A stretch of DNA of 64,000 bases from Alphaproteobacteria bacterium (GCA_021325215.1 JAJPHO010000071.1:62001-126000), one strand, 5' to 3'; numbered from the stretch's first letter, positions 48,510-58,285 are shown. Made by a program: numbers and translations. Notes: generated by a model not told the origin, from the letters alone.

Positions 48510-49978
48510 TCAGCCGATGGACATTCGGGCGGCGCCTCGCCGCCGGCTTCGGGGTGGCCTGTGCCGTGCTTCTGGTGATAGCCGGAATCACCTACCACAA
48601 CACCACGAACCTGGTCGACACCGAGGATTGGGTCGCCCACACCTACGAGGTCCGAAGCCGCCTGGCTGACCTGACCGCGGCACTAACAACGGCGGAAAGC
48701 GGCGAGCGCGGCTATCTGATCACCGGCAATGACAATTATCTCGAGACCTACCGTACGGCCCTCGCCAGCGTAAAGACCGCCGTCGACGATGTCCGCCGCC
48801 TGACCTCGGACAATCCGCGCCAGCAGGACCGCGTCAATCAGCTGCAGCCGATGATCGAGACACGCCTGGCCAATCTGCGCGACGCCATCGACACGCGGCG
48901 CACCTCCGGCGCCGACGCCGCGGCGAAGCAGATCCAGCAGAATGGCGGTCTCAGCTCGATGGAAAAGATCCGCGCCCTGATCGTCGACGCCGACCATGAA
49001 GAAGGCGAGCTGCTGCGCGTCCGCGCGGTGGAAAGCCGCGGCGCCACCACCTTCACCACCGGCGTCATCATCTGGGGCGGGCTGGCCGGACTGGCCGCCA
49101 TCGCCGCGATCGGCTCGCTGATCACCAGCTCGCTGGGCCGCCAGATCGGTTCGGCGGTGAGCCATGTCGAGAGTTCGGCCGCCGAACTGCAGGCTTCGGC
49201 CAACCAGCAGGCGCAGAGCGCGTCCGAGCAATCCACCGCGATGAACGAGATCAGCACCACGATCAACGAATTGCTGGTCAGCTCGCGCCAGATCGCGGAC
49301 AGCGCCCAGCGCGTGGCGGGCTCGGCCGAGCAGACCGCGATTGCGGCCCGCGGCGGCCAGGGGATGGTCGACCAGACCAGCGATTCGATTGGCGGCATCC
49401 GCCGGCAGATGGACCAGATCGTCACCCATATGCTGGAGCTGGGCAAGAAGTCGCAGGAGATCGGGGCGGTGCTCGACATCGTGCTGGAACTGGCCGAACA
49501 GACCAACATCCTGGCCATCAACGCCACCATCGAGGCGGCCGGCGCCGGCGAGAACGGCAAGCGCTTCGCGGTGGTGGCCGACGAGATCAGAAAGCTCGCG
49601 GACCGCGTCGGCGGCTCGGCCAAGGAGATCCGCACCCTGATCGAAGAGGTGCGCGGCGCCGTCAACACCACCGTCATGGCGACCGAGACCGGCTCCAAGG
49701 CCGTCGATGCCGGCTCGCGCCAGTTCCTCGATCTGTCCGCCGCCTTCCGCCAGATCGCCGCCCTGGTGGCCTCGACCACCGAGGCGGCGCGCGAGATCGG
49801 CCTGTCGACCAAGCAGCAGACCAGCGCGGTCGATCAGGTCAATGTCGCCATCGCCGACGTCACCCAGACCGCGCGCGAGACCGAGACCAGCGCTTCGGAG
49901 ACCTTGAAGACGGCCTCGCAGCTCTCGCAGCTGGCGGGCGATCTGCTGCGCATCATCCGCCCCGGGACAAGCGAGTAA
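48506..49978 (+). CDS. CHASE3-domain methyl-accepting chemotaxis protein lacking HAMP
   Basis: 490 residues. TM1 near 12-30, then a CHASE3 sensor ([40 protein letters not shown]), TM2 ([19 protein letters not shown]). The sequence passes straight from TM2 into the coiled-coil signalling domain ([20 protein letters not shown]) with no HAMP motif visible. Hairpin tip [20 protein letters not shown], then [13 protein letters not shown]. No CheR-binding pentapeptide at the C-terminus. Input receptor for the operon's CheA. Start overlaps the previous CheW gene. Confidence 0.9.
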   Translation: MISRWTFGRRLAAGFGVACAVLLVIAGITYHNTTNLVDTEDWVAHTYEVRSRLADLTAALTTAESGERGYLITGNDNYLETYRTALASVKTAVDDVRRLTSDNPRQQDRVNQLQPMIETRLANLRDAIDTRRTSGADAAAKQIQQNGGLSSMEKIRALIVDADHEEGELLRVRAVESRGATTFTTGVIIWGGLAGLAAIAAIGSLITSSLGRQIGSAVSHVESSAAELQASANQQAQSASEQSTAMNEISTTINELLVSSRQIADSAQRVAGSAEQTAIAARGGQGMVDQTSDSIGGIRRQMDQIVTHMLELGKKSQEIGAVLDIVLELAEQTNILAINATIEAAGAGENGKRFAVVADEIRKLADRVGGSAKEIRTLIEEVRGAVNTTVMATETGSKAVDAGSRQFLDLSAAFRQIAALVASTTEAAREIGLSTKQQTSAVDQVNVAIADVTQTARETETSASETLKTASQLSQLAGDLLRIIRPGTSE

Positions 49979-49984
49979 CGGCGC

Positions 49985-52033
49985 ATGCCTCCCCGCGACC
50001 CCTATAAATATTTCCGCATCGAGGCGCGCGATCTGCTCGACCAGTTCGCGCAGGGGGTGCTCGATCTGGAAAAGACCGGCGGGCGGGCCCAGGTAGCTCG
50101 CCTGCTGCGCAGCGCCCATACGCTGAAGGGGGCGGCGCGGGTCGTCAAAGAGAACATTATCGCCGATTGCGCGCACGCCATCGAGGAAGTGCTGGTGGCC
50201 TGGCGCGACAACGACCAGCCGCTGACGCGCGCCGAGATCGACCGCATCCTGGCGGAACTCGACCGCGCCGAGGCCCGCCTCAAGGATCTCGCCCTGCCGG
50301 CCGAGGAAACCGCCCCCGCTGCCACCGCCGCCCCCGCCGCGAGGGCCGCGACGCCCGCCCCCGTTCCGGTTCCCGACGAGCCGGTGCTCAGCGTGCGCAC
50401 GGAACTGACCGAGGTCGACACCCTGCTCGACGGACTGGCCGAGACCCATACGCTGCTGGCCGGCCTGCGCGGCGCCGCCGACGATCTCGAACAAGGCCGC
50501 CATATCGCCGATCTGCTGCTGGCCCAGCTCAGCCCTCGTCCCGGCATGGCGCTGAGCGGCGCGCAGAAGCAGCTTTTCTCGCTGGCCGAGGAGTTGCGCC
50601 GCAAGCTGTCCGGCGCCGACCGCGTGCTCGACCAGACCCTGGGCCAGATGGACCGCGAGATAGGCCAGCTGCGCGACAAGACCGAGCAGATGCGGCTGGT
50701 CGCCGCCAGCAGCCTGTTCACCGGCCTGGAGCGCACGGTCCGCGACGGCGCCCGGGCCCTGGGCCGGTTGGCCGAATTCACCGGCGAGGGCGGTGAAGTC
50801 CGCCTCGACGCGCCGGTGGTCGAGGCGGTGCAGCATGCCCTGATGCAGATGGTGCGCAATGCCGTGGCGCATGGCATCGAGACGCCCGAAGCGCGGCGCG
50901 CCCAGGGCAAGCCCGAGGAAGGCCGCGTCCGCTTGCGCGTGGCGCGGCGCGGCCGGCGCATCCTGTTCGAATGCTCGGACGATGGGCGCGGCCTCGATTT
51001 CGACGGCATCCGCCGCGCCGCCAATCAGCCCCAGGCCAGCGACGAGGAAGCCGCGCGGCTGCTGTTGCGCGGCGGTATCAGCACGTCGGACCGGGTGACC
51101 CAGGCGGCCGGGCGCGGCGTCGGCATGGATGTGGTGCGCGACGTCGCGCAGCGGCTGGGCGGCGCGCTCGACATCCGCTCCGAGCCCGGGCACGGCACCG
51201 TGTTCGAGTTGACCGTGCCGTCCTCTCTGTCCGCCGTCGACATGCTGCTGGTCGAGACGTCCGGCGTGGTGGCCGGCCTTCCGCTCGATTCGGTGCGCCG
51301 CTGCCTGCGGCTGACGCCCGAGGATTTCGCCGATACCGGCCGTGGCCTGGTGGTGCGCCACGAGGAGGCGGCCGTGCCCTTCCTGCCGCTGGCCGAGCTG
51401 ATTTCGGCAAATCGCCCGCCCGACGACCTGCGCTGGACGGCGGTGGTGGTGGCCGGCCGCGACGGGCTGGCCGCCATCGGTATCGACCGCCTGCTCGGCA
51501 CCGGCCGCCTGGTGGTCCATCCGCTGCCCGACGAGGCTCCGGCCGACGACATCGTCGCCGGCGCCTCGCTCGACGCCGAGGGCAATCCCCGCCTGATGCT
51601 CGATCCCGACCGGCTGATCGCGGCGGTCGCCCGGGCAACCGGAGCCCTGCCCGCCGCCGCCAAACCCCTGCCGGTCATCCTGGTGATCGATGACAGCCTG
51701 ACCACCCAGATGCTGCAGCGGAGCATCCTGGAGTCGGCGGGCTATCGCGTCGATGTGGCCGGCTCGGCCGAGATCGGCCTGGAAATGGCCAAGGCCCGCG
51801 ATTATGGGCTGTTCCTGGTCGATGTCGAAATGCCGGGCATGGACGGTTTCGCCTATATCGAACGGATTCGCTCGGACCCGGTTCTGTACCGGATACCGGC
51901 CATCATGGTCTCGTCACGCGCCGCACCGGAAGATTTGCAGCGGGGGCGCGACGTCGGCGCGCAGGGCTATATGATCAAAAGCGCTTTCGATCAGGGCGAA
52001 TTGCTCGCCATGATCCGGCGCCTGACGGAGTAA
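49985..52033 (+). CDS. Hybrid CheA histidine kinase with C-terminal receiver (WspE-like)
   Basis: 682 residues. HPt P1 with H45 (LLRSAHTLKGAARVV), Pro/Ala linker, dimerisation helices, HATPase P4 (QMVRNAVAHGIETPEARRAQ; FECSDDGRGLDFDGI; AAGRGVGMDVVRDVA), CheW-like P5 and a receiver with phosphoacceptor D613 (GLFLVDVEMPGMDGF). Kinase of the chemosensory array; the fused receiver is usual for Wsp/Frz-type CheA and may act as phosphate sink or output. Lies 6 bp after the receptor gene, 3 bp before cheB. Confidence 0.94.
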   Translation: MPPRDPYKYFRIEARDLLDQFAQGVLDLEKTGGRAQVARLLRSAHTLKGAARVVKENIIADCAHAIEEVLVAWRDNDQPLTRAEIDRILAELDRAEARLKDLALPAEETAPAATAAPAARAATPAPVPVPDEPVLSVRTELTEVDTLLDGLAETHTLLAGLRGAADDLEQGRHIADLLLAQLSPRPGMALSGAQKQLFSLAEELRRKLSGADRVLDQTLGQMDREIGQLRDKTEQMRLVAASSLFTGLERTVRDGARALGRLAEFTGEGGEVRLDAPVVEAVQHALMQMVRNAVAHGIETPEARRAQGKPEEGRVRLRVARRGRRILFECSDDGRGLDFDGIRRAANQPQASDEEAARLLLRGGISTSDRVTQAAGRGVGMDVVRDVAQRLGGALDIRSEPGHGTVFELTVPSSLSAVDMLLVETSGVVAGLPLDSVRRCLRLTPEDFADTGRGLVVRHEEAAVPFLPLAELISANRPPDDLRWTAVVVAGRDGLAAIGIDRLLGTGRLVVHPLPDEAPADDIVAGASLDAEGNPRLMLDPDRLIAAVARATGALPAAAKPLPVILVIDDSLTTQMLQRSILESAGYRVDVAGSAEIGLEMAKARDYGLFLVDVEMPGMDGFAYIERIRSDPVLYRIPAIMVSSRAAPEDLQRGRDVGAQGYMIKSAFDQGELLAMIRRLTE

Positions 52034-52036
52034 CCG

Positions 52037-53104
52037 ATGTCCCGTATCAAAGTCGTCATCGCCGAGGATTCCCTGACCGTCCGCAAGAGGCTGGTCGAGA
52101 TCGTCGAGGCCGATCCCGATCTCGACCTGGTCGGCGAGGCCGCGGACGGCAAGGAGGCGATCGAACTGTGCCGCCGCCTGCGCCCCGACGTGATGTCGAT
52201 GGATATGATGATGCCGTTGATGACGGGGCTGGCCGCCACCGAATACATCATGGCCCATTTTCCCACCCCGATCGTCGTGGTGTCGGCCTCGATCAATCGC
52301 GGCGAGCTGTACCGCACCTATGACGCGCTGGCCGCCGGCGCCGTCGACGTGGTCGAGAAATTCGTCGGCGACGACAACGAAGAGGCCGAGAAAGCCTGGG
52401 AAAGTAATTATCTGGCCACCCTGAAGCTGGTGTCGCGCATCCGCGTCATCACCCATCCGCGCGGCCGCCTGACCACCATTCCGCAGGCGCTGTCCGCCAC
52501 CCCTGCGACGGCGGAGCAGAAATATTCGGTGGCCGCGATCGGCGCCTCGACCGGCGGTCCCGGCGCCATCCTCGACGTGCTGAACGGGCTGCCGGACAGT
52601 TTCTCCCTGCCGATCCTGTTCGTCCTGCATATTTCCGAGCCGTTCGGCACCGCCTTTGCCGACTGGCTCGACAGCCAGACCGGGCGCCGGGTTTCCTACG
52701 CCAAAGAGGGCGACCTGGTCTCCGCCGCCGCCGGCAAGGTGGTGATGGCGCCGCCCGGCCAGCATCTGGGCGTGCGCGACGGACGCCTGCGCCTGAGCCT
52801 GGAGGCCGAACGCCATTCCTGCCGTCCTTCGGTCGACGTGCTGTTCGAATCGATCGCCCGCGATTACGGCCCGGCCGCCTGCGCCGCCCTGCTGACCGGC
52901 ATGGGCCGCGACGGCGCCGCCGGCCTGCTCAAGATCCGCCAGGCGGGCGGCCTGACGGTGGCCCAGGACGAGGCCAGTTCGGTGATCTACGGCATGCCGC
53001 GCGAAGCAGCGCTCCTGGGCGCCGCCACCCATATCCTGTCGCTGTCCGAGATCGGCCCGTTTCTCGGCCGGGTACCCGCTTCGCCGATGGGACAACGCCG
53101 ATGA
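52037..53104 (+). CDS. cheB: Protein-glutamate methylesterase CheB (WspF-like)
   Basis: 355 residues. Receiver with D56 (DVMSMDMMMPLMTG), then the methylesterase domain with catalytic Ser (IGASTGGPG, S171), His (H198 in VLHISEPFG) and Asp (TGMGRDGAAGL). Demethylates/deamidates receptor glutamates when phosphorylated, giving adaptation. Overlaps the start of the triple-receiver kinase gene by 4 bp (ATGA). Confidence 0.95.
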   Translation: MSRIKVVIAEDSLTVRKRLVEIVEADPDLDLVGEAADGKEAIELCRRLRPDVMSMDMMMPLMTGLAATEYIMAHFPTPIVVVSASINRGELYRTYDALAAGAVDVVEKFVGDDNEEAEKAWESNYLATLKLVSRIRVITHPRGRLTTIPQALSATPATAEQKYSVAAIGASTGGPGAILDVLNGLPDSFSLPILFVLHISEPFGTAFADWLDSQTGRRVSYAKEGDLVSAAAGKVVMAPPGQHLGVRDGRLRLSLEAERHSCRPSVDVLFESIARDYGPAACAALLTGMGRDGAAGLLKIRQAGGLTVAQDEASSVIYGMPREAALLGAATHILSLSEIGPFLGRVPASPMGQRR

Positions 53105-55071
53105 GCGCGGAGATCCTGGTCGTCGACGACAGTCTTACGGTCCGCATGGCGCTGACCGAGATACTCGAAGCGGCCGGGTTCTCCTGCGTGGCCTGCGCCG
53201 ACGGCACGTCGGCGCGGCAGGCCTTGGCCACCGGCGAATTCGCCCTGGCCATCCTCGACGTGCTGCTGCCCGACGATGACGGTGTCGAGTTGCTGAAGCT
53301 GATCCGCGAAACGCCGAGAACCGCCGGCATGGCCGTGATCATGCTGTCCAGCGAAGCCGAGGTGCGCCACCGCGTACGCGGCCTCAAGGCCGGCGCCGAC
53401 GATTATATCGGCAAGCCCTATGACCCCGCTTATCTGGTCGGCCGGGCGCGCGATCATATCAGGCGCCTGAGCGGCCCGTCCCGCCAGCGCAGCAACGCCA
53501 TCCTGATCATCGACGACAGCCCGACCTTCCGCAACGCGCTGCAGGAAATGCTGGAGGACGCCGGCTTCCAGGTGCTGCCCGCCGTCAGCGGCGAAGAAGG
53601 ACTGCGCGTCGCCGCCGACGCACGGCCGGCGGCGGTGATCTGCGATGGCCATCTGCCGGGAATCGACGGAGCCACGGTGATCCGGCGCCTTCGCCTCGAC
53701 GCCGCCTTGCGCGACATTCCCTGCCTGCTGCTGACTGGCTCGGACAAGAGCACCAGCGCCGAGCTGCAGGCGTTCGATGCCGGCGCCGACGATTTCGTCA
53801 GCAAGGACGAAGACCGCGAGGTGATCCTGGCCCGCGTCCGCGCCGTGCTGCGCAAGGCCGCCGAACCCGATTCCAAGGCCGAGACCGATCCGCTGCTGGC
53901 GCCCAAGCGTATTCTGGCGGTCGATGACAGCCCGACCTATCTCAACGAGCTGGGCGAGATCCTGCGCGGCGAGGGCTATGAGGTCCAGCTGGCCCATTCC
54001 GGTGCCGAGGCGCTGCTGCTGCTGTCGGTCCAGCCGGCCGATTGCGTGCTGCTGGACCTGGTCATGCCCGGCATCGACGGCATTGAGACCTGCCGGCGCA
54101 TCAAGGCGGCACCGGGCTTGCACGACACGCCGGTGATGATGCTGACGGCGGTCGAGGACCGCAAGGCGATGATCGAGGCGCTGGGCGCCGGCGCCGACGA
54201 TTACCTGGCCAAATCGGGCGAACCCGACGCGTTGCGCGCCCGCGTCATGGCGCAGATCCGCCGCAAGCAGCAGCAGGAAAAAACCCGGCATATCCGCGAG
54301 GAGCTGCTGCGCCGCGAGATCGAGGCGGCCGAAGAGCGCGCCGCGCGCGAGACCGCCGAAGCCAGGGCGGCGATGGCGACCGAACTCGAATTGAAGAACC
54401 AGGAGTTGGAGGCGTTCAGCTATTCGGTGGCGCATGATCTGCGCGCGCCGTTGCGCAGCATCGATGGATTCAGCCTGGCGCTGATCGAGGATTATGCCGA
54501 GCTGCTGGACGGGCCCGGCCGCGAGTTCCTCGACCGTATCCGCGATTCCACCGCCCATATGAGCCGCCTGATCGAGGATCTGCTGGCCCTGTCGCGCGTC
54601 ACCCGTGGCGAATTCATGCGGCGCGAGGTCGACCTGTCGGCCATCGCCGGCGCCGTCGTCGGCAGGTTGCGCCTGGCCGATCCCGAGCGCCGGGTCGAGG
54701 TGGATATCGCCGAGGGAATGTGGGTGTCGGGCGATCCCGCGCTGCTCGAGGTCGCCCTTGAGAACCTGCTGGGTAATGCCTGGAAATTCAGCCGCAAGAC
54801 CGAGAATGCCCGCATCTCGCTCGGTCCGGAAATCATCGACCGCCAGCAGGTGTTCGTGGTGCGCGACAATGGCGCAGGCTTCGACATGGCGCAGGCGGGA
54901 AAGCTGTTCAACGTCTTCACCCGGCTGCATCCATCGCGGGAATTCGAGGGTACCGGCATCGGACTGGCCACGGTGCTGCGGGTCATGCGGCGCCATGGCG
55001 GACGAATCTGGGCCGAGGGCAAGGTAAAGCAAGGCGCTGCTTTCTTCTTCAGCCTGGAGGCGAAGCCATGA
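53101..55071 (+). CDS. REC-REC-REC-HisKA-HATPase hybrid response regulator/kinase
   Basis: 656 residues, no membrane segments. Three complete receivers with phosphoacceptors D53 (LAILDVLLPDDDG), D182 (AVICDGHLPGIDG) and D319 (CVLLDLVMPGIDG), then a coiled coil, HisKA with H445 (YSVAHDLRAPLRSIDGF) and HATPase_c (FVVRDNGAGFDMAQAG; EGTGIGLATVLRVMRR). It occupies the place where WspR (REC-GGDEF) stands in Pseudomonas. Phosphate from CheA would set the kinase state, which would then phosphorylate another regulator, perhaps the lone receiver that follows (4-bp overlap). Confidence 0.92.
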   Translation: MSAEILVVDDSLTVRMALTEILEAAGFSCVACADGTSARQALATGEFALAILDVLLPDDDGVELLKLIRETPRTAGMAVIMLSSEAEVRHRVRGLKAGADDYIGKPYDPAYLVGRARDHIRRLSGPSRQRSNAILIIDDSPTFRNALQEMLEDAGFQVLPAVSGEEGLRVAADARPAAVICDGHLPGIDGATVIRRLRLDAALRDIPCLLLTGSDKSTSAELQAFDAGADDFVSKDEDREVILARVRAVLRKAAEPDSKAETDPLLAPKRILAVDDSPTYLNELGEILRGEGYEVQLAHSGAEALLLLSVQPADCVLLDLVMPGIDGIETCRRIKAAPGLHDTPVMMLTAVEDRKAMIEALGAGADDYLAKSGEPDALRARVMAQIRRKQQQEKTRHIREELLRREIEAAEERAARETAEARAAMATELELKNQELEAFSYSVAHDLRAPLRSIDGFSLALIEDYAELLDGPGREFLDRIRDSTAHMSRLIEDLLALSRVTRGEFMRREVDLSAIAGAVVGRLRLADPERRVEVDIAEGMWVSGDPALLEVALENLLGNAWKFSRKTENARISLGPEIIDRQQVFVVRDNGAGFDMAQAGKLFNVFTRLHPSREFEGTGIGLATVLRVMRRHGGRIWAEGKVKQGAAFFFSLEAKP

Positions 55072-55505
55072 GCGAAAAGCGGATTCTGCTGATCGAAGAC
55101 GAAGCCTCGGACGCGGCGTTGATGCTGCGCGTGCTCGACCGCTGCCAGCCGCCCAGCCTGGTCGCCGTCGCCCGCACCGGCGAGGACGCTTTCGAACTGC
55201 TGCTGCAGCATGATTCCTCGGGACACCGCCGCCCGCCGCCCGATCTGATCCTGCTGGATTGGAACCTGCCCGGCCAGGGTGGCGGCGCGGTGCTGGAACG
55301 CTTACGCGCCGAACCGCTCACCCGCTTTCTGCCGGTGGTGGTGGTGACCGGCGCGGCCAGCCGCGCCGCCCATTCCGACGCCTATCGCCTGGGCGCCAAT
55401 TCCTATGTGGTAAAGTCGGCCGACGCCCTGGAATTCGCCGAAACCATCGAGCAGATCGCCCGCTATTGGCTGGGCATCAACGAACCGGCACCCTGGGTCA
55501 ATTAA
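55068..55505 (+). CDS. Single-domain response regulator (Rcp1-like)
   Basis: 145 residues: a receiver only. Acidic pocket ILLIEDEASDAAL, phosphoacceptor D64 (LILLDWNLPGQGG), Thr (VVVVTGAAS) and Lys (YVVKSADALEF). The Rcp1-type spacing (IEDxxxD, insertion before the DWNLP) is typical of partners of phytochrome-like or multi-receiver kinases. Last gene of the chemosensory operon. Probably takes phosphate from H445 of the preceding kinase; no output domain, so it works by protein binding. Confidence 0.9.
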   Translation: MSEKRILLIEDEASDAALMLRVLDRCQPPSLVAVARTGEDAFELLLQHDSSGHRRPPPDLILLDWNLPGQGGGAVLERLRAEPLTRFLPVVVVTGAASRAAHSDAYRLGANSYVVKSADALEFAETIEQIARYWLGINEPAPWVN

Positions 55506-56140
55506 GCCGGACGTCTTTCGAAGGCCAAACGGACCGCCAGGCCGGTCAGCACACCGGCCATCAGCCAGCGCTGCACCCTGAGCCAGGCGGGACGGCCGGC
55601 GAACCAGGCCGAGACCGCGCCCGCCGCCATGACGATGCAGAAATTGACCGTGACGCTGATGGCGATCTGCACGAAGCCCAGCACCACGCCCTGGGCCAGC
55701 ACATGGCCGCGCGCGGGATCGATGAATTGCGGCAGCAGCGACAGATAGAGAACCGCGGCCTTGGGATTGAGCAGATTGGTCAGGAAGCCCATGGCGAACA
55801 GCCGGCGCGGCCCGTCGACCGGCAGATCGGTGCGCGGCTGAAGCACCGAGCGGGCGCCCGGCTTGACCGCGTTCCAAGCCATCCACAGCAGATAACCGGC
55901 GCCGGCCCATTGCAGCGCCTTATAGGCGATCGGCACGGTGATCAGCAGCGCGGTGACGCCGAGGGCGGCGCTGAGCATATAGACGATGAAAGCCAGGGCC
56001 ACGCCGCCCAGCGAGATCACCCCGGCCCGACGGCCCTGGGTAATCGAGCGGGTCAGCAGATAGATCATGTTCGGCCCTGGCGTCAGGACCATGCCGAGGG
56101 CGACGACCGCGAACGCGATCAGACTGGCGCTGGAGATCAT
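55502..56140 (-). CDS. LysE family translocator
   Basis: 212 residues, six membrane helices. Family start MISSASLIAFAVVALGMVLT followed by PGPNMIYLLTRSITQGRRAG; alternative ATG 56155. Members export amino acids (Lys, Thr, homoserine lactone). Convergent with the chemosensory operon, overlapping its last stop by 4 bp. Independent of that system by orientation. Substrate unknown. Confidence 0.88.
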   Translation of the reverse strand: MISSASLIAFAVVALGMVLTPGPNMIYLLTRSITQGRRAGVISLGGVALAFIVYMLSAALGVTALLITVPIAYKALQWAGAGYLLWMAWNAVKPGARSVLQPRTDLPVDGPRRLFAMGFLTNLLNPKAAVLYLSLLPQFIDPARGHVLAQGVVLGFVQIAISVTVNFCIVMAAGAVSAWFAGRPAWLRVQRWLMAGVLTGLAVRLAFERRPA

Positions 56141-56349
56141 GTCTCCTTGTAGCATGGGTTCACCGGAACCGCAGCAACCACCGGATCGCCGTGGGCTGTT
56201 GGCCGGAACGGTTACAAAAATGCCGGTTTACCTCTTGATTCGACTTATTTTTGTCTTACGTCAAAACGGCATGGGGACTTGCTGGCCTAGCCTGGCTGCA
56301 ATACTCTCGTGACCCGAATTTCCCCCACCGCCCCAAGGAGGCTCTCATC

Positions 56350-56865
56350 ATGGCCGGCAAGGAATCGAGCAAGGAAAAGCGTAAGGCGCCGCTGAAGACC
56401 CCGTCGGGTTTCGGCGAGAACGCCATCAAGGACCTGTCCGGCGCCCTTAACGAGCTGCTCGCGGACTTCTTCGCTCTCTATTTCAAGACCAAGAACTTCC
56501 ATTGGCACATTTCGGGGCCGCATTTCCGCGACTATCACCTGCTGCTCGACGAGCAGGCCGATCAGATCTTCGCCGCCGGCGACGACATCGCCGAGCGCGT
56601 GCGCAAGATCGGCGGCACCACCATCCGCTCGGTCGGCCAGATCTCCAAGCTGACCCGCGTTTCCGACAATGACGCCGATTACGTCACCCCCGACGACATG
56701 CTGGCCGAACTGCGCGAAGAGAACATCGCGCTGGCCGCCCGCATGCGCGTCGTCCACGATCTGTGCGACGAGCATGGCGACATCGCCACCGCCAGCCTGA
56801 TCGAGAATTGGGTCGACGAAGCCGAACGCCGCGTCTGGTTCCTCTACGAAGCCGGCCGCCGCTAA
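56350..56865 (+). CDS. dps: Dps family DNA-binding ferritin-like protein
   Basis: 171 residues from ATG 56350, with AAGGAGG eight bases upstream. Lys-rich N-terminal tail (KESSKEKRKAPLK) suits DNA binding. Ferroxidase region FKTKNFHWHISGPHFRDYHL and LDEQADQIFAAGDDIAERV give the His/Asp/Glu inter-subunit iron site. Stores iron oxidatively and protects DNA in stress. Followed by a MerA-like flavoprotein after 19 bp. Confidence 0.92.
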   Translation: MAGKESSKEKRKAPLKTPSGFGENAIKDLSGALNELLADFFALYFKTKNFHWHISGPHFRDYHLLLDEQADQIFAAGDDIAERVRKIGGTTIRSVGQISKLTRVSDNDADYVTPDDMLAELREENIALAARMRVVHDLCDEHGDIATASLIENWVDEAERRVWFLYEAGRR

Positions 56866-56884
56866 GCCAAAGGAAAGGCCCGCC

Positions 56885-58243
56885 ATGCAGCGCTTCGATG
56901 CCATCATCGTCGGAGCGGGCCAGGCGGGCCCTTCTCTCGCCGGGCGCCTGACCGGGGCGGGCAAGTCCGTCTGCCTGGTCGAGCGCAAATATTTCGGCGG
57001 CACCTGCGTCAATACCGGGTGCATGCCGACCAAGGCGCTGGTCGCCAGCGCCTATGCGGCCCATCTGGCGCGCCGCGGCGCCGATTTCGGCGTGCTGACC
57101 GGCGAGGTCGGCATCGACATGAAGAAAGTCGCCGCCCGCGCTCACAAGGTCACCACGGATTCCCGCAGCGGCGTCGAAAAATGGCTGCGCGGCATGAAGG
57201 GCTGCACGGTGATCACCGGCCATGCCCGCTTCGAAGCCGCCGACAGATTGCGCGTCGGCGACGAGATCCTGACCGCCCCCTGGATCTTCCTCAATGTCGG
57301 CGGCCGCGCCACGGTGCCGGATCTGCCGGGGCTGAGAGACGTTCCCTACCTCACCAATACCGGCATCGTCGGCCTGGACCGGGTGCCCGGCCATCTGGTC
57401 ATACTGGGCGGCAGCTATATCGGGCTGGAATTCGCCCAGATGCATCGTCGCTTCGGCGCCGAAGTAACGGTGATCGAGCACGGCCCGCGGCTGATCTCCC
57501 GCGAAGACGAGGACATATCCCAGGCGATCCGCGAAATCCTGGAAGAGGAAGGCATCACGGTGCTGACCGGCGCCGAGGTGCGAAGCGTCGCCAAGACCGA
57601 TGATGGGGTGTCCGTCCGTCTCGGCGATCGCGACATCACCGGCAGCGACCTGTTGCTGGCCGTCGGACGCGTCCCCAATACCGGCGATCTCGGGCTGGAG
57701 GCCGCCGGGGTCAAGACCGACGCCCGCGGCTATATCGAGGTCGGCGAGGATCTGCAGACCAATGTGAAGGGCATCTGGGCGATCGGCGACTGCAACGGCA
57801 AGGGCGCCTTCACCCATACCGCCTACAATGATTTCGAGATCGTCGCCGCCAATCTGCTGGATGGCGAAAATCGGCGGTGGAGCGACCGCATCCTCGGCTA
57901 CGGCCTGTTCATCGATCCGCCGCTCGGGCGTGTCGGCATGACCCAGGCCCAGGCGGAAAAATCGGGCCGCAGACTGCTGGTCGGCACCCGCCCGATGACC
58001 CGGGTCGGCCGCGCCGTCGAGAAAGGCGAGACCAAAGGCTTCATGAAAGTCGTCGCCGACGCCGAAACCCGGCGCATCCTGGGTGCCGCGATCCTCGGCA
58101 CCGGCGGAGACGAGGCGATCCACTCCATTCTCACTCTGATGAATGCCGACCAGCCCTACGACACTCTGTCCTGGGCGGTGCCGATCCATCCGACCGTGTC
58201 CGAACTGCTCCCCACCCTTGTCGATTCCATGAGGGAGTTATAA
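56885..58243 (+). CDS. MerA-like pyridine nucleotide-disulfide oxidoreductase
   Basis: 452 residues. FAD motif IIVGAGQAGPSLAGRL, redox-active cysteines C41/C46 (GGTCVNTGCMPTK), NAD(P) motif LGGSYIGLEFAQMHRRFG and the dimer-interface active His (PIHPTVSELLP). It lacks the N-terminal metal-binding domain and the C-terminal vicinal Cys pair of mercuric reductase, so Hg(II) reduction is not supported despite similarity. It likely reduces a small disulfide or metal/quinone. Probably shares a transcript with dps. Confidence 0.88.
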   Translation: MQRFDAIIVGAGQAGPSLAGRLTGAGKSVCLVERKYFGGTCVNTGCMPTKALVASAYAAHLARRGADFGVLTGEVGIDMKKVAARAHKVTTDSRSGVEKWLRGMKGCTVITGHARFEAADRLRVGDEILTAPWIFLNVGGRATVPDLPGLRDVPYLTNTGIVGLDRVPGHLVILGGSYIGLEFAQMHRRFGAEVTVIEHGPRLISREDEDISQAIREILEEEGITVLTGAEVRSVAKTDDGVSVRLGDRDITGSDLLLAVGRVPNTGDLGLEAAGVKTDARGYIEVGEDLQTNVKGIWAIGDCNGKGAFTHTAYNDFEIVAANLLDGENRRWSDRILGYGLFIDPPLGRVGMTQAQAEKSGRRLLVGTRPMTRVGRAVEKGETKGFMKVVADAETRRILGAAILGTGGDEAIHSILTLMNADQPYDTLSWAVPIHPTVSELLPTLVDSMREL

Positions 58244-58285
58244 ATGCCCTCAGGCGCCGGGCGCGCGGCGGCCGACAAGCGACCG

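Noticed and set aside
56206-56235. GGAAC (56206-56210) as an EcfG general stress promoter before dps
   Set aside because: At the expected 16-17 bp spacing there is TTTA rather than CGTT, so the second element is missing.
56885-58243. Mercuric reductase
   Set aside because: No N-terminal heavy-metal domain and no C-terminal Cys pair; only the general disulfide-reductase core is present, with no mer genes nearby.
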